NCBI GenBank assembly: GCA_964479625.1
Contig: CAYZMS010000019.1
Location: forward strand, 32,958 to 96,957
Length of the DNA: 64,000 nucleotides
Direction of reading: 5' to 3'
Source of the DNA: CAYZMS01 sp964479625
GTDB lineage: Bacteria > Bacteroidota > Bacteroidia > Chitinophagales > Saprospiraceae
Position 1 is the first letter of the stretch. The number at the start of each line of letters is the position of its first letter. A program made the position numbers and the translations under genes. Below are positions 54,746 through 63,549 of the stretch, piece after piece. The notes below the pieces were generated by a model. The model was not told where the DNA came from. It ran no database searches and saw only the letters and a list, made by a program, of their open reading frames with translations.

Positions 54746-55831
54746 ATGATAAATCAACTGATCAAGCTCATTTCAGGGGTCGTCATTTTATATCTGCTGT
54801 ATATACTGGCTGCTATAATTTACGGATTATTGACGGATTGGAAGCCGGAAGCAAAGTTGAAAATGGCACCTGCCGTAGTCAGTGATCAGACTGTGATCAG
54901 GGACTCCCTGCTTAGGTTGGGAATCTGGAACCTGGGATATGCCGGTTTGGGGAAGGAATCGGACTTCTTTTTCGAAAGTGGGATGCTTTTATCTGGAAAA
55001 CACGAGGTGTACCCCTCAAAAGAGATCGTTGACAAGAACTGGGAAGGGATCAAGGCCTTCGTAGGGGCTACTCCAGCGGACATCTGGCTGCTCCAAGAGG
55101 TGGATTCTGCCTCCAGACGATCCTGGTTTATTGACCAGGTTACAAGTATAGGAGAAACGCTCGGAGGCAAAAGCGTCGTTTTCTTTCCCAACTACAAAAA
55201 TGGGCGTGTGCCTTTACCGATCCTGGAGCCCTGGAAGGTTTATGGCAAGATTTACAGTGGGCTTGCGACCTATGCCCATTTCCAGCCGGAAGAAATGACC
55301 CGATATCAATTGCCGGGATCCTATGGCCCGATCGTCCGGATTTTTCAACTGGATCGCTGTGTCGGTTTGACGCGCTTTGCCACCGCCGGGGGCAAACAGT
55401 TGGTGGTCTTGAATGTCCATAATTCGGCCTATGACAAAGGTGGCAAGTTGAAAAAACAACAAATGGAATTTATGAAAGAACTCATGGAGCGCGAGTATAA
55501 AGCAGGTAATTACGTAATTGCCGGAGGCGACTGGAACCAATGCCCGCCTAACTTCCGCTTTGACGGCTTCATACCAGGAAAAGGAGAGGGGTATGAACAG
55601 ATAAACATCCCCCAGGATTTTATGCCTGCCGATTGGACCTGGGTCTATGATACCAGAATCCCCACCAATCGAAAGGTAACAGACCCCTATGTCCCCGGTG
55701 AAACCTTCATAACGCTTATCGACTTTTTCCTGGTTTCTCCGAATGTAAGGGTCTTGTCGGTGAATGGCAGAGACCTGCAATTTGAATTCTCCGACCACCA
55801 ACCCGTGCTGATGGAGGTAGAGTTATTGTAG
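54746..55831 (+). CDS. Endonuclease/exonuclease/phosphatase-family protein, membrane-anchored
   Basis: 361 residues. One N-terminal membrane helix (KLISGVVILYLLYILAAIIYGL, residues 7-28) then an EEP domain: GIWNLGYAGLGKE, Asp-Glu of LLQEVDSASRRSWF, LNVHNSAYD, the Asp-Asn site in IAGGDWNQCP and SDHQPVLMEVELL at the end. The His and Asp of the metal-ion site look intact. Possible lipid phosphatase or nuclease; DNase, sphingomyelinase and inositol-phosphatase members share the fold. Confidence 0.85.
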   Translation: MINQLIKLISGVVILYLLYILAAIIYGLLTDWKPEAKLKMAPAVVSDQTVIRDSLLRLGIWNLGYAGLGKESDFFFESGMLLSGKHEVYPSKEIVDKNWEGIKAFVGATPADIWLLQEVDSASRRSWFIDQVTSIGETLGGKSVVFFPNYKNGRVPLPILEPWKVYGKIYSGLATYAHFQPEEMTRYQLPGSYGPIVRIFQLDRCVGLTRFATAGGKQLVVLNVHNSAYDKGGKLKKQQMEFMKELMEREYKAGNYVIAGGDWNQCPPNFRFDGFIPGKGEGYEQINIPQDFMPADWTWVYDTRIPTNRKVTDPYVPGETFITLIDFFLVSPNVRVLSVNGRDLQFEFSDHQPVLMEVELL

Positions 55832-55836
55832 TGCCC

Positions 55837-56010
55837 TTATTCCTCTTTTTGCAGCCGATCGATCTCTTCCTGGACCTTTTCAGCTTCTGCTACCTTGGCC
55901 GCATAGCCTTTTATGTCGCCACTGCGTTGGATTTGCATAGCCTCCTCCATGAGTTTCTCGTACTCCTTCTGCAATTTCTTGACAGGATCTTTTTTGAATA
56001 GCCCGAACAT
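55837..56010 (-). CDS. DUF6435-like small helical protein
   Basis: 57 residues from ATG 56010, too short for most ORF cut-offs. It opens with FGLFKKDPVKKLQKEYEKLMEEA and ends with QRSGDIKGYAAKVAEAEKVQEEIDRLQ, a two-helix charged protein without Cys. It matches the Bacteroidota DUF6435 style as I know it. Alone, between the EEP gene (convergent, five bases away) and the next small gene. Role unknown. Confidence 0.75.
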   Translation of the reverse strand: MFGLFKKDPVKKLQKEYEKLMEEAMQIQRSGDIKGYAAKVAEAEKVQEEIDRLQKEE

Positions 56011-56127
56011 ACTTGCTGTTTTAGTTTATGAATAAATTCTAAAAGAAAAGGAAGGAAGGACCGGATAGTTGTAAGAAAGGAGGCTTTTTTAATTCCAAAG
56101 ATGAAATGAATTGAAATAAGCAGCTTT

Positions 56128-56406
56128 TCAAATGATCACATCAAATTCATCTTCTGGGTTGGGGGCTATGCGTTCCAGCGCTGCAGACCGGATCTTGGCC
56201 AGCTGTTCCATTTGAACTTCTACCGATCGAATAAAGGCCTTATCGACCAGGGATTGAATATCCGAAACCTGATGGAGGTGCTCTCCTTTCCGAAATTTAT
56301 AGGTTTGCTCAAAAAGGGGATTCTCAAATTTTACAGAGAATCGGTTTTCCATTTCGAAGATGGTGATCTTTAATCTGGGGTGTTCAATGTAGCCTGCAAT
56401 ACGCAT
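56128..56406 (-). CDS. Conserved hypothetical protein
   Basis: 92 residues: beta-rich start MRIAGYIEHPRLKITIFEMENRFSVKFEN, then a helix and an acidic end DEFDVII. Soluble, no known domain. It lies 2 bases after the DUF2520 gene on the same strand, so they are translationally linked. A partner role with that dehydrogenase-like protein is plausible but unproved. Confidence 0.7.
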   Translation of the reverse strand: MRIAGYIEHPRLKITIFEMENRFSVKFENPLFEQTYKFRKGEHLHQVSDIQSLVDKAFIRSVEVQMEQLAKIRSAALERIAPNPEDEFDVII

Positions 56407-56408
56407 GT

Positions 56409-57191
56409 CTAGGAGTAGGTTTTTTGAATGCTTCTGCTAATGCTTTCGTATATGGCTGCCCACTCCGGATAAGCCTTTAACTGCTGTAGATGCCTTTCGA
56501 TACTTGGGGTGTCTCCACGGCGGGCCGGCCCGGATTGTGCTTCGAGGGCAGGCATTTCGTAGACCTTATCCAAGGTAGTTTCCAGGATTGGCCAGAGCAG
56601 GGAAAAATCAAGGCCTTTTTCCAAAAGCAACTGTTGGCAGATATGTAAGAGATGGTTGGTAAAATTATTGGCAAAAGCAGCAGCCAAATGCAATTGGAGG
56701 CGTTGTTCATCAGAAACAGCCTGGGCGTGACCACTCAGGTCGATACCTAGTTCCAAAAGTAATTCGAGATCCTTTTCCTGACTGGCGCTGCACAGGAATG
56801 GGGTTTTCACCATTGGCAAGGTCCTGTCCTTGGTAAAGGTTTGTAAAGGCCAAAATACACCGGCTCGGCTGGTAAAGGGCTCCAGAATGGATATGGGAGT
56901 GGCCCCGGAAGTATGCACCAAAAGTGGAGCCCCACCTAATGCAGCGGCTGCTTTTTGTCCAACATCCTCAATAGCTGTATCGCTAACGGCAAGAAGATAA
57001 AGGTCTACTGCCGGAGAAAGCTGGTCCAGGTCATCGATTGGTTGGGCCATAATGGCTTCTGCCAGCTCTGCAGCAGGACCTCGCCGGCGGTTATAAACCT
57101 GGCTGACATGATGTCCGTGCTGAACAAGTGTACGGCCAAGGTGCCAACTCAGGTGGCCCGCTCCAATAATAGAAACATTTAGTACACGCAT
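56409..57191 (-). CDS. DUF2520 Rossmann-fold protein (ProC/6-phosphogluconate dehydrogenase-like)
   Basis: 260 residues. Nucleotide-binding start VSIIGAGHLSWHLGRTL at 6-22 with GxGxxx, then DLYLLAVSDTAIED, and a helical C-terminal dimer domain (AAAFANNFTNHLLHICQQLL). DUF2520 proteins resemble pyrroline-5-carboxylate reductase in fold, but the substrate is not known. Downstream is the 92-residue hypothetical gene. Confidence 0.85.
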   Translation of the reverse strand: MRVLNVSIIGAGHLSWHLGRTLVQHGHHVSQVYNRRRGPAAELAEAIMAQPIDDLDQLSPAVDLYLLAVSDTAIEDVGQKAAAALGGAPLLVHTSGATPISILEPFTSRAGVFWPLQTFTKDRTLPMVKTPFLCSASQEKDLELLLELGIDLSGHAQAVSDEQRLQLHLAAAFANNFTNHLLHICQQLLLEKGLDFSLLWPILETTLDKVYEMPALEAQSGPARRGDTPSIERHLQQLKAYPEWAAIYESISRSIQKTYS

Positions 57192-57217
57192 GGGTCAAAG
57201 CTGACTTTGACAGTAAG

Positions 57218-60058
57218 TTACCTTTTTTCGGCAACTCGGTAGCCCATGCTCAGGGCTAAACCAAGCAGCATTAGCAAGCTTCCCGACCAAAAGAGGTTGA
57301 TTCCCGGAAATTCTATAGCTTCCAGTACGATATAATCATACCGAAGTGAGTCTGTGGCTACATCTACCGGGATCGTTTTCACCGGCTGGTCAGCCCGGGC
57401 GAATTGAAGGAAGGCACTTTCCGATGGAGGGTCCAGCATAGTGAAACGAGCATGAAACCCAAGTTCGGGAACTTCCGCTTTTAAGTTCATTGGCTGACCA
57501 TTCCGGATCAGAAAAACAGGCTCCAAAAAATGGGATGATCCCTTCGGGTCTTCCAGCTTTATCAGAGCGCTAACTGGCAGGTCGCCTTCCTGGGGAGCAT
57601 AGGCAGGATTGTTGGGTTTTCTGTTAAATCCCTGAAAGCTGATCATCAAGCCTTCCGCTTCGACCTGTTCTCCTTGCTTTAATTGGTAGTCCGTGTATTT
57701 CAGGTCTTCTTCAAAGGTGAATACCCGTTCAAATACCTTTTCATTTAGACGAACCTTCGTATTAATTGGGTTCACCTGTTGGGGATAGTTGTAGAGGAGT
57801 TGCCCCCTCAGAACGGTAACAGGTTTGACACGATATTCCTCTTGGTCATCTGATCTACGAATGATCAGGTCGGCCCCAACGGCCAGGTCTCCAGGCTCAG
57901 GCTCGTAATCAGGATGCGAAGGAGCGCGATCGATCCCTACTAATTCCAGGGTGAAGGTTCGTTGATAAGAGGAGTCGAGATCCCTTATTGATACGGTGTC
58001 TTTAAATTGGTAGACTAGGTTGGGGATCAGTTCATGCGTTATGTAATTCAGGCTGTCTTCCCGCTGCCGGCGGTAATCCATATCCATTTCGACCTGGGGA
58101 AGGGAGGCAATATGGGTGAAAACATCCTTATTCCAATACCTTCTGGTGGAAGGGTTGGAAGCTGCAATTTTGGAGAACCCCTTATCGTATAGAATATTCG
58201 GGTAGAGGTCGAAATCTTCCACTACTTTGCCGGCTTCATTTCGCCTTTTGAAATTGACGGTATAGGTCCGCGTGAAATTCACGACGGTGTCTTCGACATA
58301 GGTCACCTCATATCCGTCCATAGGCAGCGGGACATTCTTAAATAAGAGGACATTTCTCCTCAGGCTTTCCGTGTCAGCTCCTTCAATCAGGCCATCCATG
58401 ATAAAGGGGCTATTCGAAACATAGCGTTTGTTTAAGCCGGAGGCCAGTACGCCTACCAGCATTAGTCCAAACCCAAGGTGGGCAATGGCGGAACTGCTCA
58501 TTTTCAAATTACCCCTGGCGATCGAGATCGCATAATCTATGTTGCTGAAAACAGTGAACCAGGCAGTAAATAGCATGACCACGTATTGCCAGCTGACCAG
58601 GTCTATCCATTGCCCGGTAAGCCAGGTCAGTACCCCGGCGAGTAGGAGAGCAATTCCCAGGTGTACAGCGAAGCTGATGCGGTTCTTTCGAAAATCCCGT
58701 TCCCGATATCGCAAAAACTGAGCAAGACCGGAAAATAAGCCCATGAATACAGCGATCCAAAGCTGGTATTTGTTGTAGTGTGGGATGGGATCCGTGATCA
58801 CCCGGCCTTCAAAAGCCGGGTTGAAATATTCCATAATCTTGTTATATACCGGCAGGGAGGTAGAACCGGTAATAAGAAGAGCGGAAAACAGCAGGACCAG
58901 GCTGCCAATGAACATCCAAAACTCCTTGGAACTAACTGCCTCCTCCTTTTCAGGGACCGGGACTTGTTTATACCTTACAGTCATCAAGAAAATCGAAAGC
59001 AGGAGGAAAAAGCCCAAAAAGCCGACTAATTGCCACTCCAGCCCCATTTCGGTAAAAGCATGTACGGAAGTCTCACCGAGCACTCCTGAGCGGGTAAGGA
59101 AAGTGGAATAAACGATAAAAATAAAAGTGAGGAGATAAAAAATATAAGAACTGCGGATGGATTGTCCGGTCGCCTTGGCTACCAGGTTGGTGTGGATCCC
59201 TGCAACCAATAACAACCAGGGTACGAGGGACATATTCTCCACAGGGTCCCAGGCCCAGTAGCCACCAAAACTCAGGGCTTCGTAGGCCCAGGCTCCCCCC
59301 ATCAGAATACCCAACCCCAGGATGGCAGCACTGAATAAGGCCCAGGGCAGGGCCGGCTTTAACCAAGCCTTGTGCTCCTTGGTCCAAAGTCCGGCAATGG
59401 CAAAGGCAAAGGGTACGCTGGTAGATGCGAAACCCAGAAAAAGGGTAGGAGGGTGGATGGTCATCCAGTAGTTTTGTAACAAGGGGTTCAGGCCATTGCC
59501 CTTTAGCAGAGCAACATATTCAGCATTATTGAAAATCGGGGCATCCATAGCCTGGCGCAGTAGTAGGGTAGGGTTGCTCCCTACTTTCCATTCCCCAAAG
59601 TACAAGCCCAGCAGCATGGAATTAATAAAAAGTTCGATCAGAGCGATCACGGCCAGGGTGGGAGCTTCCCAACGACCGCCCCGTACGAGCAAAACCAGGC
59701 CCAGTACCAGATGCCAGAACATCCAGAGAAGAAAACTGCCTTCCTGCCCCTCCCAAAAGGCAGAGAAAATATATTTAAACGGCAGATCTTCAGAAACGTG
59801 GGCCCAGACGTACTGGTACTCATACCGTTGTTCGACCATTACAAAGAATAGCATGCCCAGCACTGCAAGTATGGAAATGCCGTGCGCGAGGAAGGCTCCC
59901 CTGCCGATATTTCTCCATTGTAGCGCCACTTGCCTGTTTTCCCGTTGCTGTTCTGCCTGGAAATAGGCTACTGCCGTCAAAAGGGCAGATACAAAACCCC
60001 CAATGATGCCCAAATGTCCTAAATGCCCGGGCCAAAGCAATTCACCTACATACTGCAT
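57218..60058 (-). CDS. ccmF: CcmF-like cytochrome c maturation protein
   Basis: 946 residues, many membrane helices. The heme-handling WWD-type motif reads GGYWAWDPVENMSLVPWLLL, and a large soluble segment (roughly 580-900) separates helices, as in CcmF-CcsA-type fusions of Bacteroidota. It moves heme from CcmE to apocytochrome c in the periplasm. The start shares one base with the ccmE stop (60058). This supports attachment of heme to proteins such as the cytochrome at 20206-20622. CcmA, B, C, G and H are not in the window. Confidence 0.9.
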   Translation of the reverse strand: MQYVGELLWPGHLGHLGIIGGFVSALLTAVAYFQAEQQRENRQVALQWRNIGRGAFLAHGISILAVLGMLFFVMVEQRYEYQYVWAHVSEDLPFKYIFSAFWEGQEGSFLLWMFWHLVLGLVLLVRGGRWEAPTLAVIALIELFINSMLLGLYFGEWKVGSNPTLLLRQAMDAPIFNNAEYVALLKGNGLNPLLQNYWMTIHPPTLFLGFASTSVPFAFAIAGLWTKEHKAWLKPALPWALFSAAILGLGILMGGAWAYEALSFGGYWAWDPVENMSLVPWLLLVAGIHTNLVAKATGQSIRSSYIFYLLTFIFIVYSTFLTRSGVLGETSVHAFTEMGLEWQLVGFLGFFLLLSIFLMTVRYKQVPVPEKEEAVSSKEFWMFIGSLVLLFSALLITGSTSLPVYNKIMEYFNPAFEGRVITDPIPHYNKYQLWIAVFMGLFSGLAQFLRYRERDFRKNRISFAVHLGIALLLAGVLTWLTGQWIDLVSWQYVVMLFTAWFTVFSNIDYAISIARGNLKMSSSAIAHLGFGLMLVGVLASGLNKRYVSNSPFIMDGLIEGADTESLRRNVLLFKNVPLPMDGYEVTYVEDTVVNFTRTYTVNFKRRNEAGKVVEDFDLYPNILYDKGFSKIAASNPSTRRYWNKDVFTHIASLPQVEMDMDYRRQREDSLNYITHELIPNLVYQFKDTVSIRDLDSSYQRTFTLELVGIDRAPSHPDYEPEPGDLAVGADLIIRRSDDQEEYRVKPVTVLRGQLLYNYPQQVNPINTKVRLNEKVFERVFTFEEDLKYTDYQLKQGEQVEAEGLMISFQGFNRKPNNPAYAPQEGDLPVSALIKLEDPKGSSHFLEPVFLIRNGQPMNLKAEVPELGFHARFTMLDPPSESAFLQFARADQPVKTIPVDVATDSLRYDYIVLEAIEFPGINLFWSGSLLMLLGLALSMGYRVAEKR

Positions 60059-60459
60059 TAAATATCTCCGTTTTCGCTCTTGACATATATTTCCTCATCT
60101 TTGTATTTAGACGGGCACTTCATTAGCATATCCGTTGCAACGAACTCCTCTCCTTGAATAGAGCCAGTAAGAACGATCTGTTCGGAAAGTTCAAAATCCT
60201 GTGGTTTTTCGGAAAGTAAAACTACCTTGCGTTCTTCCCCTTCCGTATCGGTAATATAAAAGGAAAAGTAGTTGGGGTCCTTTTCGGGCTCGTAATACAT
60301 TTCTTTGTCTTTGGACAACTGGCCGGCGATTTTAACCTTTTTTCCGCTTTTTTCCGCCTTTTCGAATGTGGCGTAGGTGCTCATATCACCTGCAGCATTG
60401 ATGAGAAGGCCGATCGCAACGGCTACCATAACGATGGCTAGAACGTGTATTTTTTTCAT
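60058..60459 (-). CDS. ccmE: CcmE-like heme chaperone, Cys type
   Basis: 133 residues from ATG 60459 (KKIHVLAIVMVAVAIGLLINAAG, signal anchor). OB-fold domain with FSFYITDTEGEERKVVL and IVLTGSIQGEEFVA-DMLMKCPSK. The heme ligand reads CPSKY, a CxxxY pattern in place of the HxxxY of E. coli CcmE, as in other Bacteroidota and archaea-type CcmE. Start at 60492 is possible but adds a polar stretch before the anchor. ccmF overlaps at its stop. Confidence 0.85.
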   Translation of the reverse strand: MKKIHVLAIVMVAVAIGLLINAAGDMSTYATFEKAEKSGKKVKIAGQLSKDKEMYYEPEKDPNYFSFYITDTEGEERKVVLLSEKPQDFELSEQIVLTGSIQGEEFVATDMLMKCPSKYKDEEIYVKSENGDI

Positions 60460-60671
60460 GCTCTTTTTACTTTGTTCTACCTTGAATCGCAAAAGTACAC
60501 CCTTTCTTGGGATTCCAGGCGGTCTGATCCAGACTATACCAGATCATTTTATTCACGAAACAAATATACTGCTGCCGGGTTCTTCCCCTAATACTTGTGT
60601 CGTCAACGGGGTGTCAAATTGTTTTCGGACTACTGACGCAAAAAGCGTTAAGGTTGTTGCCTGGTTTGCCT

Positions 60672-61607
60672 TCATTCCGGTTTTCGTTTCCTTTTTCGAA
60701 TGTTTAATTCGAAGATATCGGGCCGTTGATAATGCCCGCTGACATCCAGGTTTAGGCGACTCTTTTGACAGTTGGTCTGTACCGCATCCAGTTCAAGTTA
60801 GAATAGGTCTTCTTTTTCGAATTGAGGCTCCAGCAGCACTTCGCCCTCGGGGCCAAAAGCGCAACTATCCCCGTTGAGCAGCCAGGTGTCTGGTTCGAAA
60901 GATTCCGGAGTTTGTAAAGTAGGAGGCAGTTCTCTTTTTTATAGTATCTGGCCTACTGCTATGACATAGCATCGACCTCCTGTTGCGTAATGCCGACTTG
61001 CGAGCTGGTGGATGTCTTTTACCGCCGGCCAAAGGGCAATATGGATATGTTCTCCCGAATCGTGCAGGGCCTGGCGGGTAAGGAGCATCCAATGTTCCCA
61101 GCAGATCAGAGCACTTAGTTTTCCCCAATGGGTGGAGACCGAATGTAAGCCTTCTGCATCGCCGAGAGCATAGAGCAGTTTCTCCGTAAAAGTAGGCATA
61201 AACTTGCGGTGGTGTAAGACCATTGATCCCTTGCGGTCAATTATGAACAGGCTGTTGAATAAGCTGCCTTGTCCCGGGCCGGAAACCACCTTTTCGTTGG
61301 CTCCAAATACCAGTTCGACCTCGTGTTTTTTGGCTAGTGTTTGGAGTTGCGCAAAACCCTCGCTTTCTATCGAAAGAGCCTGCTGGTGCATTCGAGCAAA
61401 CAAATCCCGGGTGACCGGCGCTTCCCAGAGGGCCGCTTCCTGACAGGAATCCAGCCAGGCGGGATAGCCACAAAAACAGGTTTCACCAAAAACGAGGAGG
61501 TCAGCCCCTTCTCCAACCGCCTGCCTGATCAACTAAAAGGCCTTTTCAAGAGATACTTGAAGATCAAGATAATTCGGCCAGTGTTGGATAATTGCTATTT
61601 TTGGCAT
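60672..61607 (-). pseudogene. Nitrilase-family carbon-nitrogen hydrolase with three in-frame stops
   Basis: A single 312-codon frame from ATG 61607 (PKIAIIQHWPNYLDLQ) to TGA 60672 aligns along the whole family: catalytic Glu in LLVFGETCFCGYPAWLD, Lys in HHRKFMPTFTEKL, Cys in LICWEHWMLL, then LLNGDSCAFGPEGEVLLEP and the nitrilase C-terminus LNLDVSGHYQRPDIFELN. It is cut by TAG 61533-61535, TAA 60939-60941 and TAA 60798-60800. No base is missing or extra. The middle piece alone (60939-61532) still holds Glu, Lys and Cys but lacks the first strand and the C-terminal third, so I expect it to be inactive. Confidence 0.9.
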
Positions 61608-61737
61608 AAGCTTTCGTGCTTTTTAGCGTTTTAACAGGTCGCCTTCAAAAAGTTTTTTAGAAAACTTCGAATGGGTCCATCTGGGAAAAAAGAATTTATC
61701 CTTAAATAAATTTAATTTCCTGCTAACCCTAGCTTTT

Positions 61738-62427
61738 ATGAGTTCATTAATTGTGGATATTAAGAATGCCGATATTGAACAGGGCGGGCGAACGGTCCTG
61801 GAAGCAATCGATTTTGAGGTTTCCGAAGGAGAGTTTGTATATCTGATCGGCAAAACCGGTAGCGGGAAGTCCAGTTTGTTAAAGGCCCTGTACGGCGCCT
61901 TACCCCTAAGGTCGGGGACCGGCAGGGTAATCGGCTTTGATCTGATGCACCTCAACCGAAAGCGCATTCCTCAGTTACGGCGGAAGTTGGGCATTATCTT
62001 TCAGGATTTCAATTTACTGGAAGATCGATCCGTAGAGGAAAACCTTTACTTTGCTTTACGGGCGACCGGTCTTCGGAACCGGACGGAGATGGCAGAAAAA
62101 GCGAAAAACGTTTTAGGTCAGGTGGGTTTAATGGACAAATTCGGCAGCTTCCCCCACCAGTTATCTGGTGGCGAGCAACAGCGCCTCGTGATCGCCCGGG
62201 CTTTGCTCAACGAACCGCAGTTGCTGATCGCCGATGAGCCTACCGGCAACCTGGATCCTGAAACTTCCGATGATATCCTGTTGTTGCTCAGACGCCTTTC
62301 TACAGCACATAATACCGCAGTCATTTTCGCAACCCATGATTACCGTATTCTGGAGCATTTTCCAGGGCGTATTGTGCGTTGTCTGGAAGGAAGGTTTATA
62401 CAGCAGGAGGAAATGGACCTGCGATGA
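61738..62427 (+). CDS. ftsE: Cell-division ATP-binding protein FtsE
   Basis: 229 residues, ABC ATPase that with FtsX activates peptidoglycan hydrolases at the septum. Walker A GKTGSGKSSLLKALYG near 35-50, Q-loop FQDFNLLEDRSVEENL, signature LSGGEQQRLVIARALL, Walker B LLIADEPTGNLDPETSDD and H-loop FATHDYRIL. The pattern is FtsE rather than LolD. ftsX is not next to it, which is usual in Bacteroidota. Close neighbour of the DUF429-like gene, but on opposite strands. Confidence 0.9.
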   Translation: MSSLIVDIKNADIEQGGRTVLEAIDFEVSEGEFVYLIGKTGSGKSSLLKALYGALPLRSGTGRVIGFDLMHLNRKRIPQLRRKLGIIFQDFNLLEDRSVEENLYFALRATGLRNRTEMAEKAKNVLGQVGLMDKFGSFPHQLSGGEQQRLVIARALLNEPQLLIADEPTGNLDPETSDDILLLLRRLSTAHNTAVIFATHDYRILEHFPGRIVRCLEGRFIQQEEMDLR

Positions 62428-62432
62428 ATATC

Positions 62433-63035
62433 CTAAACCAGGATCATGCCTTCTTCCTGGTCTCCGAAAGAAAGATGCTGATTTTGCTGAAACCGAAGGC
62501 CACTCAACCAGGCTAAAAGGGCATCGAAATGGTGCCAGGAGGGGACTGGTTCTACCTTCGTAGAAGGCAGATGACTGCTCAGTGCCTGCAGGTTTTGTTC
62601 CATCCTGGCCATATCCTTTTTGTACCCCAGGGATTTAAGTTCCAGGATCTTTGCCAGGTAGGCGGGGTACACCTCCAGCCAATCCTTGACCACAGCAGAA
62701 TTCTGGGCTTTAAGACGCATTGCCCTGGCCGTTAAACCGCCAAGGAAGAGGGGAGACATGGCGCGTACTTCCCGATCAGCCTTCCGATAGAAAAAATCCG
62801 CTTCAGGCTGTAGTGCTTTGCTTCGGTATACGCCTGGCAAAGAGAGGGGGGCGTCTATAAATACCTGGTCAGGTCTAAGCTCTGATATTTTTTCCTCCAG
62901 GAACAGATCGGCATCCTGCCCCTTGGTACTGGCTAAAAAGCGGAAACAACCATCTTGATAGTACACCAGGACGGTCGTTCCCGCTAGTTTGGCGCCATAG
63001 TCAATACCAATAAAGGAAAATGGGGGGAGCAGCAA
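62433..63035 (-). CDS. DUF429-like predicted RNase H-fold nuclease
   Basis: 200 residues. Starts with FIGIDYGAKLAGTTVLVYY, an RNase H-type first strand with Asp, and has IDAPLSLPGVY and VYPAYLAKILELK with conserved acidic residues. This fits the DUF429 family of predicted nucleases. The activity is a family prediction only. It overlaps ftsE's end closely in a convergent arrangement. Confidence 0.75.
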   Translation of the reverse strand: MLLPPFSFIGIDYGAKLAGTTVLVYYQDGCFRFLASTKGQDADLFLEEKISELRPDQVFIDAPLSLPGVYRSKALQPEADFFYRKADREVRAMSPLFLGGLTARAMRLKAQNSAVVKDWLEVYPAYLAKILELKSLGYKKDMARMEQNLQALSSHLPSTKVEPVPSWHHFDALLAWLSGLRFQQNQHLSFGDQEEGMILV

Positions 63036-63042
63036 GGTGATC

Positions 63043-63501
63043 TTATTTTTTGAAGATCAGGCGGGTAATGAATATCCCTTCCCCATCGGTTTTGCCGCTG
63101 TCACTTTCCACGGCACTGGTTACGAAGGCCAGTTCCCATCCCTGTTCAGTCAGCGTGTTGATCCTTGAGGTGATCATGGCATCATTGGAAGCCACGTTTT
63201 GAAAGTTGATCCCCGTTAGACTGTAAAAGTTCAACAGCATGGTTTCAGACATTTCGTCAATTTTTGCATCATTCCGTTTGATCTTATTTTGACCGCTATC
63301 TTTTCCACTTGTTCGTTCAGTAGTAAAGTCTTGGTAGTCCAATTCGGATTGGTTCTCGATCATACGGCTACGTCCAAGGCCACCAGGTATAATAGACTCG
63401 ATAACGGTCACTACCTTGTATTTGGTAGGAGTGGATTGCGCCTGAAGGCTAATAGCAGTGCCGAGCAAAAGTACTGCAGCAAGGGTCCTCCAGTTTTTCA
63501 T
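63043..63501 (-). CDS. Secreted protein of unknown function
   Basis: 152 residues with a signal peptide (LAAVLLLGTAISLQAQS). The mature part is a small alpha/beta domain: TKYKVVTVIESIIPGGLGRSRMIE, LTEQGWELAFVTSAVESD and a final FITRLIF strand. The LTEQGWELAF strand recalls DUF4177-like proteins, but that is a weak match. It follows the DUF429-like gene upstream on the same strand by 7 bases. Confidence 0.6.
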   Translation of the reverse strand: MKNWRTLAAVLLLGTAISLQAQSTPTKYKVVTVIESIIPGGLGRSRMIENQSELDYQDFTTERTSGKDSGQNKIKRNDAKIDEMSETMLLNFYSLTGINFQNVASNDAMITSRINTLTEQGWELAFVTSAVESDSGKTDGEGIFITRLIFKK

Positions 63502-63549
63502 AAAGTTAGGTTTAAAGTGATTTATGAATAAAACGAATCAAAGAAGAAA

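Noticed and set aside
60377..60742. Plus-strand 121-codon open frame
   Set aside because: It lies antisense to the ccmE start and the nitrilase C-terminus, both supported by family motifs.
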